A program made the translations under genes and the position numbers. From assembly GCA_050486265.1 (NCBI GenBank), contig JBJHCY010000004.1, forward strand, positions 62,001 to 126,000: a stretch of DNA of 64,000 nucleotides, in the 5' to 3' direction. Positions 1 to 8,550 of the stretch are shown piece after piece. Position 1 is the first letter of the stretch, and each line of letters begins with the position of its first letter. The stretch is from SLFH01 sp050486265 (GTDB lineage: Bacteria; Planctomycetota; Phycisphaerae; Phycisphaerales; UBA1924). Under the pieces are notes generated by a model. The model saw nothing but the letters and a program-made list of their open reading frames with translations, did no database searches and had not been told where the DNA came from.

Positions 1-1183
1 CGCTGAAGGAGCTGATGGCGTGGGTGGCTTCGAGTTTGCCGTTGCCGTTGAGGTCGCCGAGGTCGACCTTGCGTGGGAGGCCGGTGGAGAGTGCGAGGCC
101 CTGGCGGAAGGTGCGGTCGGCGTTGGAGAGCAGGACGCCGAGCGCGCCGTCGCCTCCGGTGGTGAGCATGCCGACAGCGATGTCGTCGGTGCCGTCGCCG
201 TCGATGTCGCCGACGGCGAGTTCGAGGGCGAAGTTGGTTCCGGGGATGGTGACCTGCTCTGCGGGGGCGAAGCTTCCGGCGCCGTCTCCGTAGAGGATCG
301 AGACGCCCCCGCCGCCGCCGCCGAGGGTGACGACGACATCGAGGTTGCCGTCGTTATCGAAGTCGCCGACGCCGAGGTCTTCTGGGCCGCTGGTGAGAGG
401 GAAGTCGCCGGCGCTTGAGAAGGTGCCGTTGCCGTTGTTCAGCCAGAGGGTGACCGAGGGGGGCGAGGTCTGGGAGTTTGCGACGGCGATGTCGAGTCGT
501 CCGTTGTTGTTGAAGTCTCCGGCGCGAGCGGCGGTCGGGCGGAGGGAGAAGAGGAACTCGGCGCTGCCGAGGTTGAAGTTGCCCTGCCCGTCGTTGTATG
601 CGACGAGGACGGTGGCGCCGCCGGTGTCGGTGGCGATGATGTCGAGGTGTCCGTTGCCGTTGAGATCGGCGACATCGAGGTCGTTGATGCCCTCGCCGGG
701 TCCGGTGTCGTAGAAGACGACGGGGTCTGCGAAGGTGCCGTCGCCGTTGTTGCGGATGAACTCGACGCCCTGTGTTCCGGCGACGATGTCGACGAAGCCG
801 CTGCCGGTGAAGACGCCGCCGGCGATGGAGCGCGGTCCGCCGCGTGTGAAGGAGGGGTTGGCCGAGCCTTCGACGCCGACGAGGAAGGGTGTTCCGAAGC
901 CGCCGTTGCCGTCGCCGGGGAAGACGGCGATGCCTGCGCGGTCTGGCGCGACATCGAAGATGAGCTTGCCCTGACCGACGAGCAGGTCGATGTTGCCGTC
1001 GCCGGTGACATCGAGGAATCGTGCGCCGGTGCTGGTGCCGTGCCCGCTTCCATTGTTGAGAACCGTGGGGGGCGTGACGAAGGCGTCAGCGGCGTCGCAC
1101 TGCGCGTGCGCTGCGCCCGCAAGGAGCGCGGTGGCGAGGGCCGCGGCGCCCGCGGCCTGAACGGTGTTCTTTCCTGTATGCAT
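1..1183 (-). CDS. Secreted FG-GAP/VCBS-repeat protein, C-terminus beyond window
   Basis: Open to the left edge, so about 394 N-terminal codons are visible. The start is an ATG preceded by ACGGAGG with good spacing. A signal peptide ends in AALATALLAGAAHAQ. The rest is a chain of repeats of about 55-60 residues carrying calcium-loop-like motifs such as DVTGDGNIDLLV, DLNGNGHLDIIA, DFNNNGRLDIAV and DFDNDGNLDVVV, which is the FG-GAP/VCBS pattern of integrin-like seven-bladed propellers. Proteins of this type are extracellular or surface-located, and their ligands cannot be read from sequence. The missing C-terminus may carry the dockerin tail seen on many neighbours, but that is inference. Confidence 0.85.
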   Translation of the reverse strand, partial: MHTGKNTVQAAGAAALATALLAGAAHAQCDAADAFVTPPTVLNNGSGHGTSTGARFLDVTGDGNIDLLVGQGKLIFDVAPDRAGIAVFPGDGNGGFGTPFLVGVEGSANPSFTRGGPRSIAGGVFTGSGFVDIVAGTQGVEFIRNNGDGTFADPVVFYDTGPGEGINDLDVADLNGNGHLDIIATDTGGATVLVAYNDGQGNFNLGSAEFLFSLRPTAARAGDFNNNGRLDIAVANSQTSPPSVTLWLNNGNGTFSSAGDFPLTSGPEDLGVGDFDNDGNLDVVVTLGGGGGGVSILYGDGAGSFAPAEQVTIPGTNFALELAVGDIDGDGTDDIAVGMLTTGGDGALGVLLSNADRTFRQGLALSTGLPRKVDLGDLNGNGKLEATHAISSFS

Positions 1184-1322
1184 CGATTCAACCTCCGTGG
1201 TTCTTCGACTTCCGGTCCCGGCGAACGCCGGGCGACCGTCCCGCTTCGAGCGGTGTGTGCTCCGATCATCGGCGTGGAAACTCGTCCGCCCAGCGGACGC
1301 CGCGCCGACCCCCATGAGGCCG

Positions 1323-1350
1323 AAAAACCCCGACGCGCCGGTGGGGCGCG
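1323..1350 (-). terminator. Possible intrinsic terminator of the PEP-CTERM gene
   Basis: Read on the minus strand, a 6-bp GC stem (CGCGCC/GGCGCG, 1334-1339 with 1345-1350) is followed by GGGG and five T. It sits just downstream of the minus-strand stop at 1372. The stem is short, so the call is tentative. Confidence 0.4.
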
Positions 1351-1371
1351 CCGGAGTGAGGGAAGCGGTTT

Positions 1372-2100
1372 TCAGGCCCGACGCCGGCGCGTCGCGACCA
1401 GGCCGCCCAGACCCAGGAGCGCCAGAGCGCCCGGGGCGGGGACGACGATCATGTCGAGAACCAGACGGTCGAGGGCCAGTGCGCCGACATCGCCGCCGGA
1501 GGCGACGATGCTGAACTGCCCGCGGAGGCCGGTGCCGGTGGCGAGCTGGTCGATCTGCGGGCCGAGGCTGATGGTGATGCGCTGGGAGGCGTCGGCGGCG
1601 AGGACGATGTCGGCGCCGGAGAACCAGGTGATGTTCGCCGAGACGAAGGTGATGTCGTTGCTGACGGTGCGGATGCCGTTGTTGGTTCCGAAGGTGGTGG
1701 CGCCCAGGTCGAAGGTGAGGGTGTCGAGGGTGTCGACGGTGCCGGGCGAGAAGCGGTCGAAATCGAGGCCCGGGGCGAGGAAGGTATCCGCGGCGGAGAC
1801 CTCGACGCGGATGGTGAAGGTGCCGTCCCCGTTGGCGAACTGCGACTCGGTGAGGTCGTAGCTGACGGGGTCGCCGACGGGCTGGCCGAAGGACATGGGC
1901 TGCCCGCTCATGACAGTGGTGTTGCCGTCGAACTGGGTGGTGGTGTTCGCCCACGGGGAAGCGAAGATAAAGCCGCCGTCGCCGGAGCCGAAGAACAGGG
2001 CGTTGTACGACTCGCCGACATTGACGACCTGGGCGCTCGCGGCCCCGGCCAGAGCGCCGAGGGCGCACGCCGACACAAACAACTTGCTGCTGCGGATCAT
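1372..2100 (-). CDS. PEP-CTERM-like exported protein
   Basis: 242 residues, unknown function. The ATG at 2100 follows AGGAGA at ideal spacing, and an upstream in-frame start at 2205 would put a charged extension in front of the signal peptide (SACALGALAGAASAQ). The C-terminus has the PEP-CTERM sorting layout: the motif VPAPGA, a hydrophobic stretch (LALLGLGGLVA) and a final basic cluster TRRRRA. In other bacteria this tail is processed by an exosortase/archaeosortase, none of which is visible here. The middle is beta-rich and Gly/Asp-rich without recognisable catalytic motifs. It lies next to dockerin-tailed genes but uses a different C-terminal signal. Confidence 0.8.
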   Translation of the reverse strand: MIRSSKLFVSACALGALAGAASAQVVNVGESYNALFFGSGDGGFIFASPWANTTTQFDGNTTVMSGQPMSFGQPVGDPVSYDLTESQFANGDGTFTIRVEVSAADTFLAPGLDFDRFSPGTVDTLDTLTFDLGATTFGTNNGIRTVSNDITFVSANITWFSGADIVLAADASQRITISLGPQIDQLATGTGLRGQFSIVASGGDVGALALDRLVLDMIVVPAPGALALLGLGGLVATRRRRA

Positions 2101-2280
2101 TTCTGTCTCTCCTGTCTTGTCCATCACAGTCCGCCGGTCACACGCACGGCGGAACTCTCTCTTGACCGGCTCTGAACCGCCGGACAACCGGAACTTTATA
2201 CGCAATCGATGTCCGCATGCAAGCCCGATTGCATGCGTTCGCTATGCGCTCGCTATGCGTTCGAAAACAACGCTGAGATT

Positions 2281-2321
2281 ATGAAAGACACCGCGCCCAG
2301 GGATCCCCGGGGCCGGCGCGG
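2281..2321 (-). terminator. Weak terminator candidate
   Basis: A CCGCGCC/GGCGCGG stem (2291-2297 with 2315-2321) lies downstream of the minus-strand stop at 2345. Its downstream tail, TGTCTTTCAT, is only moderately T-rich. Confidence 0.3.
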
Positions 2322-2344
2322 CGTTCTGCGTACGCCCAGCCCGT

Positions 2345-4804
2345 TCAGCAACCCGCGGCGAACAGTGTGAGGAACGCGAAGAAGTCGTCGGCGTCGATCA
2401 CGCCGTCGTTGTTGATGTCGGCCCTCGGGTCGCCCGCCGCGAAAAGCTGCAGGAACAGGAAAAAGTCGTCGGCGTCGACGACGCCGTCGGCGTTGAGGTC
2501 GGGGATGCAGGCCGGCGGGCAACCCTGGTAGAGGGCGAGGTTGGAGTCTCCGATGGCGGGTTGCGGCATGGACGCGAACCAACCGCCGACCAGCAACGCT
2601 GGGCCATCGCCCGCGTCGAATGGGAGTATGGTCCGGACGCTCGACACTCCTCGGCGGTTGACGCCCATGGAACTCCATACGGACCCGTCCCATCTGGCGA
2701 GGTGATTGAACTGACTGAGCGCGTAGTTTGTGAACTGGCCGCCCGCGTAGAGCGCGGGGCCCGAGCCGTCGTCGAAATCGCCCAGCTCGAAGACATCCAA
2801 GCCCGCCGTGAAGGTCTCGCCGACCGCGGACCATGACTGACCGTCCCACCTGACGATGTTCATCAAGCTGATGACGGGCCCAGCGAAGTTGTTGGGTCTG
2901 CCGGCGACATACAGCGCCGGCCCCGAACCGTCGTCGAAGGCGTGCAGGGCGTGGACGATCCTGCCGTCGACGCCCGAACCGAGCGGAGACCAACCCGTGC
3001 CGTCCCACTTTGCGACCATGGCGGCCCCAGGCGCTTCCTCTCCGCCGCCGATGTAGAGCGCGGGGCCGGCGCCGTCGTCGAACACTTCCAGCGCGTACAC
3101 ACCGACGGATGCGCCCTGGCCGACGGCCGACCACCCTCCGGCGCTCCAGCGGGCGACACGGCTGGCGGGCTGGCCTCCTGCGTTCTGGAAATGGCCGCCG
3201 ACAAAGAGCGACGGCCCGGCGCCGTCGTCGAACACCTTGAGTGTCTCGACGCCTCCGTCGACGCCCGCGCCGAGCGCAGACCATGACTGGCCGTCCCACC
3301 TGGCGATGTTGGAAGCCGCCTGGCCGCCCGCGTGAGCGAACTCGCCACCTACATAGAGCGCGGGCCCGTCGCCGTCGTCGTACACGGCCATGGCGCGGAC
3401 TTGCCCGTCGACGCCTTGGCCGAGCGGCGACCATCCTTCGGCGGGCGACCAACGCCCGATGGCGTTGAGTTCGACGCCGAGAGCTTGTGCGAAGGACCCT
3501 CCGGCGTAGACGGCGCCATCGAACGCTTCCAGCACCGCGACCCGGCTGTCGAGCCCCGCGGGGATGTGCGCCCAGCGCTGGCCGTTCCAGCGGGCGAGCC
3601 TCGGGATCGCCTCTCCACCGATACTAAGGAACTGACCGGCGACATGCAGTTCGGGGCCGGAACCGTGGTCGAAGACATGCAGCGCATGCCCGATCGGGTC
3701 ACGATTGCTTTGCAATCCGCCGCCGGGCGTCGACCACGCCTGCCCGTCCCACGCGGCGATGCCGCTCGCGGGGATTCCGTCGACAGATTCGAACCTTCCG
3801 GTGATGTAAAGCCTGCCGTCGTACGCAACGACATCGTTGATGTTGCCCCCTCCGGCGCCGGAGCCGACGGGCAGCCACTGCTGCCCGTCGAGCCTCAAGA
3901 CAAGCCTGAGCGGGTGCATGCCGGCGCCCAGTTGGAAGGCGATCGCATAGAGCCCGGCGGCCGGCCCGTCGTCGATCACGGCCAACCGATTTGCAGGATC
4001 GTCGACCCCGGCGTTGGGCGCAGCGAGCCACTGCGTGCCGTTCCACCTGGCGACATGGTTCGAGGGCATGCCTTGCTGCGTCGTGAAGCCGCCCGCGGCG
4101 TAGAGATGGCGGCCGTCCGCGTCTTCGTACACCGCGATATCGCTGATCCTGGCATCGGACGGTTGTCCAACGGGCGTCCAGACGCCGTCAACGCGTTTGA
4201 CCAACGGATACTTCGCCGTTCCCCCCAGCGGCGTGAACGACCCGGCGGCGTAGAGCTCCGGACCAGCGCCCGAATCAAAGATCGCGAGTGAACTGAAATC
4301 CGATCCGAGTACATTCAGCCCGTCGTAGGCCCCAACCAAATCGCCCCCGGACCAGCGACCGACACCGATATCGGAGAAGCCGCCGTACGGATCCCACAAG
4401 ATGAAGTTTGTCGGCCCGTCTCCATCATCGAACAGAACCGCCTGGATTGGCGCTACATTATATGTAGATGGCCCAGAGATCGATCGCCAGTCGCCACGAT
4501 CCAGCATTTTGACGCCGAAGGCGGGTTGTGGGAAGGTGCCGCTGTCGGGGTAGAACTCCGCCGAGACCGCGAGCGAGCGCTCGCCGTCGAGAACCACCGT
4601 GGCGAGCCCGAGCGGGAATCTCGGGTTCGGATCGCCGCCGAAGGTGTTGACCCATCGCGGTTCGCACTCGGACCGCTCGATCGGGGCGTGAGGCTGCCGA
4701 TCCGATCGGCCCGCGGGTTCTGCGGGTTGGTCGGTGCTCTGGGCTGCGGCGAGGGGTGCGCACACGCACAGCGCAAGAAAAGACGGAATCACGGTCCCAG
4801 ACAT
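2345..4804 (-). CDS. Dockerin-tailed secreted Kelch-like beta-propeller repeat protein
   Basis: 819 residues. The ATG at 4804 is preceded by AGGAGG and opens a signal peptide ending in CVCAPLAAAQ; earlier in-frame starts lack this. The body is about a dozen repeats of 50-55 residues with a consensus like VARWDGQSWSALG followed by FDDGxGPxLYVGGxF, which suggests one or two beta-propellers. The last 50 residues are a GC-type dockerin: two loops, DLNADGVVDADDFF and DINNDGVIDADDFF, an upstream Cys (ACIPDLN) and a terminal AAGC. Function is probably structural or ligand binding outside the cytoplasm. The repeat assignment is by eye and no enzymatic motif is visible. Confidence 0.85.
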   Translation of the reverse strand: MSGTVIPSFLALCVCAPLAAAQSTDQPAEPAGRSDRQPHAPIERSECEPRWVNTFGGDPNPRFPLGLATVVLDGERSLAVSAEFYPDSGTFPQPAFGVKMLDRGDWRSISGPSTYNVAPIQAVLFDDGDGPTNFILWDPYGGFSDIGVGRWSGGDLVGAYDGLNVLGSDFSSLAIFDSGAGPELYAAGSFTPLGGTAKYPLVKRVDGVWTPVGQPSDARISDIAVYEDADGRHLYAAGGFTTQQGMPSNHVARWNGTQWLAAPNAGVDDPANRLAVIDDGPAAGLYAIAFQLGAGMHPLRLVLRLDGQQWLPVGSGAGGGNINDVVAYDGRLYITGRFESVDGIPASGIAAWDGQAWSTPGGGLQSNRDPIGHALHVFDHGSGPELHVAGQFLSIGGEAIPRLARWNGQRWAHIPAGLDSRVAVLEAFDGAVYAGGSFAQALGVELNAIGRWSPAEGWSPLGQGVDGQVRAMAVYDDGDGPALYVGGEFAHAGGQAASNIARWDGQSWSALGAGVDGGVETLKVFDDGAGPSLFVGGHFQNAGGQPASRVARWSAGGWSAVGQGASVGVYALEVFDDGAGPALYIGGGEEAPGAAMVAKWDGTGWSPLGSGVDGRIVHALHAFDDGSGPALYVAGRPNNFAGPVISLMNIVRWDGQSWSAVGETFTAGLDVFELGDFDDGSGPALYAGGQFTNYALSQFNHLARWDGSVWSSMGVNRRGVSSVRTILPFDAGDGPALLVGGWFASMPQPAIGDSNLALYQGCPPACIPDLNADGVVDADDFFLFLQLFAAGDPRADINNDGVIDADDFFAFLTLFAAGC

Positions 4805-5055
4805 CGCGGCCTCCTGTTCGTCCCGATCGCCGCCGAGTGGGTTGGCCTCCGGGCCTTCGGCGGCGGGCGCATCGCTGAGGTGTGGCTTCTGCCGCACCGA
4901 TCACAACGCCAGTCCACACGAGTGTAACGAGTGTGTCCGTCAGCGCCAAGGGACTTTTTTCCTGGAAATCGGCAGGATGTGTACGGCTGCGAAGGACTGG
5001 TATCGCCGATTCACGGCTTCGAACCCCGCTCTCCGCACCGACCAGCGGAGCGAAT

Positions 5056-5092
5056 GAAAAAAAGCCCCTCGCCAATCAACCGGCGGGGGGCT
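5056..5092 (-). terminator. Intrinsic terminator
   Basis: An 11-bp stem (5063-5073 with 5082-5092, one G-T wobble) is followed on the minus strand by seven T. It is placed correctly for the gene ending at 5125. Confidence 0.85.
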
Positions 5093-5124
5093 CGTGAGCG
5101 ACTTGGGATTACGCGAGCGTCGTC

Positions 5125-6669
5125 TCAGCAGCCTGCGGCGAAGAGCGTGAGATAGGCGAAGAAGTCGTCGGCGTCGATCACGCCGTCGTTGTTGATGTCC
5201 GCACGCGGGTCGGCCGCCGCGAATAGCTGCAGGAACAGGAAAAAGTCGTCGGCATCGACGACGCCGTCGGCGTTGAGGTCGGCGACGCAGACATCATCGC
5301 CGCCGAACTTCAGCAGCGTGCGTCCGAGGTCGTTCGGACCCTGCCTGACTTGCGCCAGGAAATAGATCGCGCCGTCGTCGCCGATGAGCGCGGTGCCGGT
5401 GCCGATCTCGCGGACGAAGGCGGTGATGAAGGCGTCGTTGTCCGGCTGGCCGTTGCCCGAGAGATCCACCGGGTCGCCGCTGCGAAGGACGATCTCCTCG
5501 CCGTTCTTGACGATGACTTCGATGCGTTCCTGCGTGGTCTGGTTGAGGGCCCAGCCGCTGATGAAATAGTCCTCGCCGTCGGGCGAGCCGATCTGGAAGT
5601 TGACGCCCGAGATGGTGGTCGTGTCGTTCTGGCGGTCCCAGAGCCAGTCGGACCCGGGCACGACGGGGAAGCCCCGGAGCATGGCGACATCGCCGTTGCG
5701 GACGACGAAATCGAGCCCGGTCTCGCCGCCGCCGATAACGCCGCGGACGAACCAGTTGCCGGCCGGGTCGGCCCATGTGCCCGTGATGCTCGTGACATCG
5801 CCCAGGCCGGTCTGGCCGGGGATGGGCCGGCGCGACTCGACCACGGCCTCGTTGTTGACCGCGACGATGTCGACCCGGTCGGCGATCACCGGCGCGTTGT
5901 CGCGCCCGAGCCACACGAAGCTGTCGCCCGTCTGCGAGAGCGGACGCATGCGGTCCTGCGTGAAGTCGCCCCAGTCGGTGAAGCCGGGGTTGCCGTCGGG
6001 CAGGCGGCCGGGTGTGAAGCTGTTGTCGTTGGCGCGCACGATCAGCGTGTCGGCGACCCACTTGGATTGATCGTTCTGCGGCACGCCCGGCTCATTGATG
6101 CTGAACGAGTACAGCACCCGCCCGTCGTTGAAGATCGCCTCGGTCCGGTTCGCGCCGGCGAACGACGCGCCCGGGATGCCCGGCACCATCTCGGAGTTGC
6201 TGGCGATCAGGTCGCGCTGCCCGTCGGTGTCGCGCATGATGAACAGCGTCGGCGAGCCCGAGCCCGTCGAGTTGCACGCGAACGAGATCTGCCCGGAGTC
6301 GTTCACCTGCGGCGCCCCGTTGAACAGGTTGATCGAGCGGCTGGACCCCGGGTCGGCCGGCAACGCCTCGCCCCGCTGCACGCGCAGCGTGATGTCCGTG
6401 CTGCCGGTGGTCATCTCGAAGATGCCTCGGTTGGTGGAGGTGTCGCCCGTGAGCGTGGCGACGAAGACGAACCTGTTGCCGCCGGGCGACGAGCGCAGAT
6501 CCAACATGGTCGTGCCCAGCTCGCGCCCCGAGACATTGCTCACCTCGTTGAACGGCGCAAACGAGCCGGCCAGCGGCGTGGCGATCGGCGTCGCCCCCGC
6601 AACGCCGGCCAGAGGCCCGGCCAACCCCGCAACCAACACAAGACCGAACGCGCCGCGACACTTCTGCAT
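5125..6669 (-). CDS. Dockerin-tailed secreted protein with tandem NxxG-type repeats
   Basis: 514 residues. The ATG at 6669 follows GAGGAGA, and the signal peptide ends near LAGVAGATP. The body (about 40-460) consists of repeats built around phrases such as APQVNDSGQISFA, IVAVNNEAVVESR and VDLSGNGQPDNDAFI. The same domain recurs in the second half of the protein at 46969-49851, so it is a shared module; I cannot name a function. The C-terminus is a GC-type dockerin (DLNADGVVDADDFF, then DINNDGVIDADDFF, ending AAGC). Its dockerin DNA is almost identical to that of the neighbour at 2345-4804, which suggests recent duplication or gene conversion of the tail. Confidence 0.85.
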   Translation of the reverse strand: MQKCRGAFGLVLVAGLAGPLAGVAGATPIATPLAGSFAPFNEVSNVSGRELGTTMLDLRSSPGGNRFVFVATLTGDTSTNRGIFEMTTGSTDITLRVQRGEALPADPGSSRSINLFNGAPQVNDSGQISFACNSTGSGSPTLFIMRDTDGQRDLIASNSEMVPGIPGASFAGANRTEAIFNDGRVLYSFSINEPGVPQNDQSKWVADTLIVRANDNSFTPGRLPDGNPGFTDWGDFTQDRMRPLSQTGDSFVWLGRDNAPVIADRVDIVAVNNEAVVESRRPIPGQTGLGDVTSITGTWADPAGNWFVRGVIGGGETGLDFVVRNGDVAMLRGFPVVPGSDWLWDRQNDTTTISGVNFQIGSPDGEDYFISGWALNQTTQERIEVIVKNGEEIVLRSGDPVDLSGNGQPDNDAFITAFVREIGTGTALIGDDGAIYFLAQVRQGPNDLGRTLLKFGGDDVCVADLNADGVVDADDFFLFLQLFAAADPRADINNDGVIDADDFFAYLTLFAAGC

Positions 6670-6955
6670 GACAGATCTCCTCTTCCTCGAAACGCCGCGC
6701 CCGCCGCGGATTCGTGCGGGCGCGATGGGGTTCCGCCCCGCCGGGCACACACCGCGCGGGGCCGCAGCCGCCCGATCAAGGGGGCTGATCAGAAGCATAC
6801 CGCGATACAGGCGGACCCGATCGCGGAATCTCGGGGGCTACCGCTCGGAGAAGGATCCCGTTCGGTAAATTGTGCTCCGCCGGGACAATCGGCTCGGGTT
6901 CGTGGGCCATACCGGGCCATCACCAGATGCCCGAGACAAGTGTCCGCGCCGCAGA

Positions 6956-6994
6956 TCCGCGTCACAGGTCCGCGTCACAGGTCCGTGTTACAAG
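6956..6994 (+). repeat. Three tandem 13-bp repeats
   Basis: TCCGCGTCACAGG at 6956-6968 and 6969-6981 is followed by a degenerate third copy at 6982-6994. The array ends inside a Shine-Dalgarno sequence, so it is immediately upstream of the small frame at 7005. Confidence 0.75.
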
Positions 6995-7004
6995 GAGGTG
7001 ACGG

Positions 7005-7133
7005 ATGCTGAGAAGAACTTTGCTCGCCGCGGCCTTAGAACGCCGCGGAGAAGTTCCGGATCGAAGTGCCGAGTCGCCCGCGATATGGAATCTCGCAGAC
7101 TTCGCGCCGGTGTTGAGTACTTTGATTTGCTGA
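7005..7133 (+). CDS. Small open frame with perfect Shine-Dalgarno, unknown
   Basis: 42 codons beginning MLRRTLLAAALERRGEV and ending VLSTLIC. It is preceded by AAGGAGGTGA (6992-7001), the complete complement of the 16S anti-Shine-Dalgarno, with GGAGG six bases from the ATG. There is no signal peptide or membrane span; the first ten residues are basic-hydrophobic. It could be a true small protein, a leader peptide, or a decayed gene start. The strength of the ribosome site is the only real evidence. Confidence 0.4.
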   Translation: MLRRTLLAAALERRGEVPDRSAESPAIWNLADFAPVLSTLIC

Positions 7134-7434
7134 CATACGGCGGCTCTTCATTCGCGTAGCTCGCAACCGTTGTGCCGTCGCCCGGATCACTCGCGATCTC
7201 CCTCCCCGCATGCGTTGTGTCGCTCGCATCGAGACGCCGCGGGCCGCGAACATCGGCGTCAGCGTGCTCGGTCCGCGCCTGACGAACGCAAACCCATCAC
7301 GCGACGTTCACCTCTTGATATAAGCAGAATCCCCGCCCCGCGCGAACCCGACGCACAATCCGTGCGAACCGGAACGCTCCAATGTTCCGGCGCCGCTACA
7401 CGCGCGCACGCATCACAATCGAGGAGATAAAACG

Positions 7435-8466
7435 ATGAAGAGATCCAGTGCCATCGCCTTCGCCGCCGTCGCCGGCTTCGCCGTTGCCGCGAACGCACAG
7501 TTCATCACCGGCATCACCAAGCCCGTCTTCAGCGTCAACCAGCCCGAGGCGTTCTTCACCGATCTCGACGCGCTCACGAACACCTTCCTGTTCGATATCG
7601 AGCTCGACACCGGCATCCCCGCCACGGCCCCCGGCTTCACCGGCCTCGCCGGCGACGACGCCAACCGGCGCTTCTTCGCCACCGTCAGAAACGGTCCCCA
7701 GGACGATGTCTGGGAGTTCGATTACGACGACCTGCTCAACCCCACACTCCTCTTCACCGTGCGCCAACCCGACGGCAGCGGCCAGGCCATCAACGGCCTC
7801 GCGTACGACACCACCCGCAACAAGCTCTACGGCTCCGGCCGCCTCAACAACGAGCTCTACGAGATCGACATCAACACCGGCACCGTCACCGTCGTGCTGG
7901 ATTACTCGACGCTCATCGGCGGCGCCAACAACTGGACCGTCACCTCCGTCGAGTACTACGCCGGCACGGACCTCATCTACATCGTCAACCGAGACCCCGG
8001 CGCGCAGCCCGGTCGCGCCATCTGGTCGCTCGATCCCGAAAACCTCGGCGCCGGCCCAACGCTTGTCGCCCAACTCCCGCCGGACATCACCAACCCCGAC
8101 GGCCTCGGCGCAGGCGACGGCAAGCTCTTCCTCGTCACCGGCCACAACACCATCAACAACGGGCGGCACATCGTCTATGACCTCGCGACCGGCGAGTTCA
8201 CGCAGCCCATCGAAACGCCGTACCCGGCCCCCGCCGGCTCGCCCCTGCAGCCGATCCCGTCGGCCGCGGGCGCGTTCGTACCGGGCCTCTTCGGCGATGT
8301 CTGTATCCCCGACCTCAACGGCGACGGCGTGGTCGACGCCGACGACTTCTTCCTCTTCCTCCAGCTCTTCGCCGATGGAGACAGCCGCGCCGACATCAAC
8401 AACGACGGCGTCATCGACGCCGACGACTTCTTCGCCTATCTGGGCCTGTTCGCCGCCGGCTGCTGA
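7435..8466 (+). CDS. Dockerin-tailed secreted beta-propeller-like protein
   Basis: 343 residues. GAGGAG lies upstream of the ATG, and the signal peptide ends in AGFAVAANAQ. The body has propeller-like strands such as GLAYDTTRNKLYGSG and LFLVTGHNTINNG that resemble proteins reading out per-blade values, without catalytic residues I can assign. The C-terminal 52 residues form a GC-type dockerin (CIPDLNGDGVVDADDFF, then DINNDGVIDADDFF, ending AAGC). It is transcribed alone, with a strong terminator 25 bases after the stop. Its biological role is unknown. Confidence 0.85.
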   Translation: MKRSSAIAFAAVAGFAVAANAQFITGITKPVFSVNQPEAFFTDLDALTNTFLFDIELDTGIPATAPGFTGLAGDDANRRFFATVRNGPQDDVWEFDYDDLLNPTLLFTVRQPDGSGQAINGLAYDTTRNKLYGSGRLNNELYEIDINTGTVTVVLDYSTLIGGANNWTVTSVEYYAGTDLIYIVNRDPGAQPGRAIWSLDPENLGAGPTLVAQLPPDITNPDGLGAGDGKLFLVTGHNTINNGRHIVYDLATGEFTQPIETPYPAPAGSPLQPIPSAAGAFVPGLFGDVCIPDLNGDGVVDADDFFLFLQLFADGDSRADINNDGVIDADDFFAYLGLFAAGC

Positions 8467-8490
8467 AGCGCAACCCGCTCTAAGCACACA

Positions 8491-8520
8491 ATGGCCCCCG
8501 AGATCACTCGGGGGCTATTT
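8491..8520. terminator. Intrinsic terminator between convergent genes
   Basis: A 9-bp perfect stem GCCCCCGAG/CTCGGGGGC (8494-8502 with 8507-8515), extendable to 12 bp, is followed by TATTT. It serves the plus gene ending at 8466 and may also serve the minus gene ending at 8551. Confidence 0.85.
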
Positions 8521-8550
8521 CATGCGCTTTCTTGCGGGCGATCTCGGCGG

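Larger units (their letters stand above)
6670..7434. other. Divergent intergenic region
   Basis: 765 bases between two divergent dockerin genes. It holds three copies of a 13-bp repeat and a small open frame with a perfect Shine-Dalgarno (both listed separately). A TATAAG box at 7319-7324 may be the -10 element for the plus-strand gene at 7435, but its -35 is poor. Nothing else is recognisable. Confidence 0.5.

Noticed and set aside
4981..5060. tRNA-like string with TTCGAACC
   Set aside because: No acceptor, D-arm or anticodon arm can be folded around it; it is intergenic sequence before a terminator.
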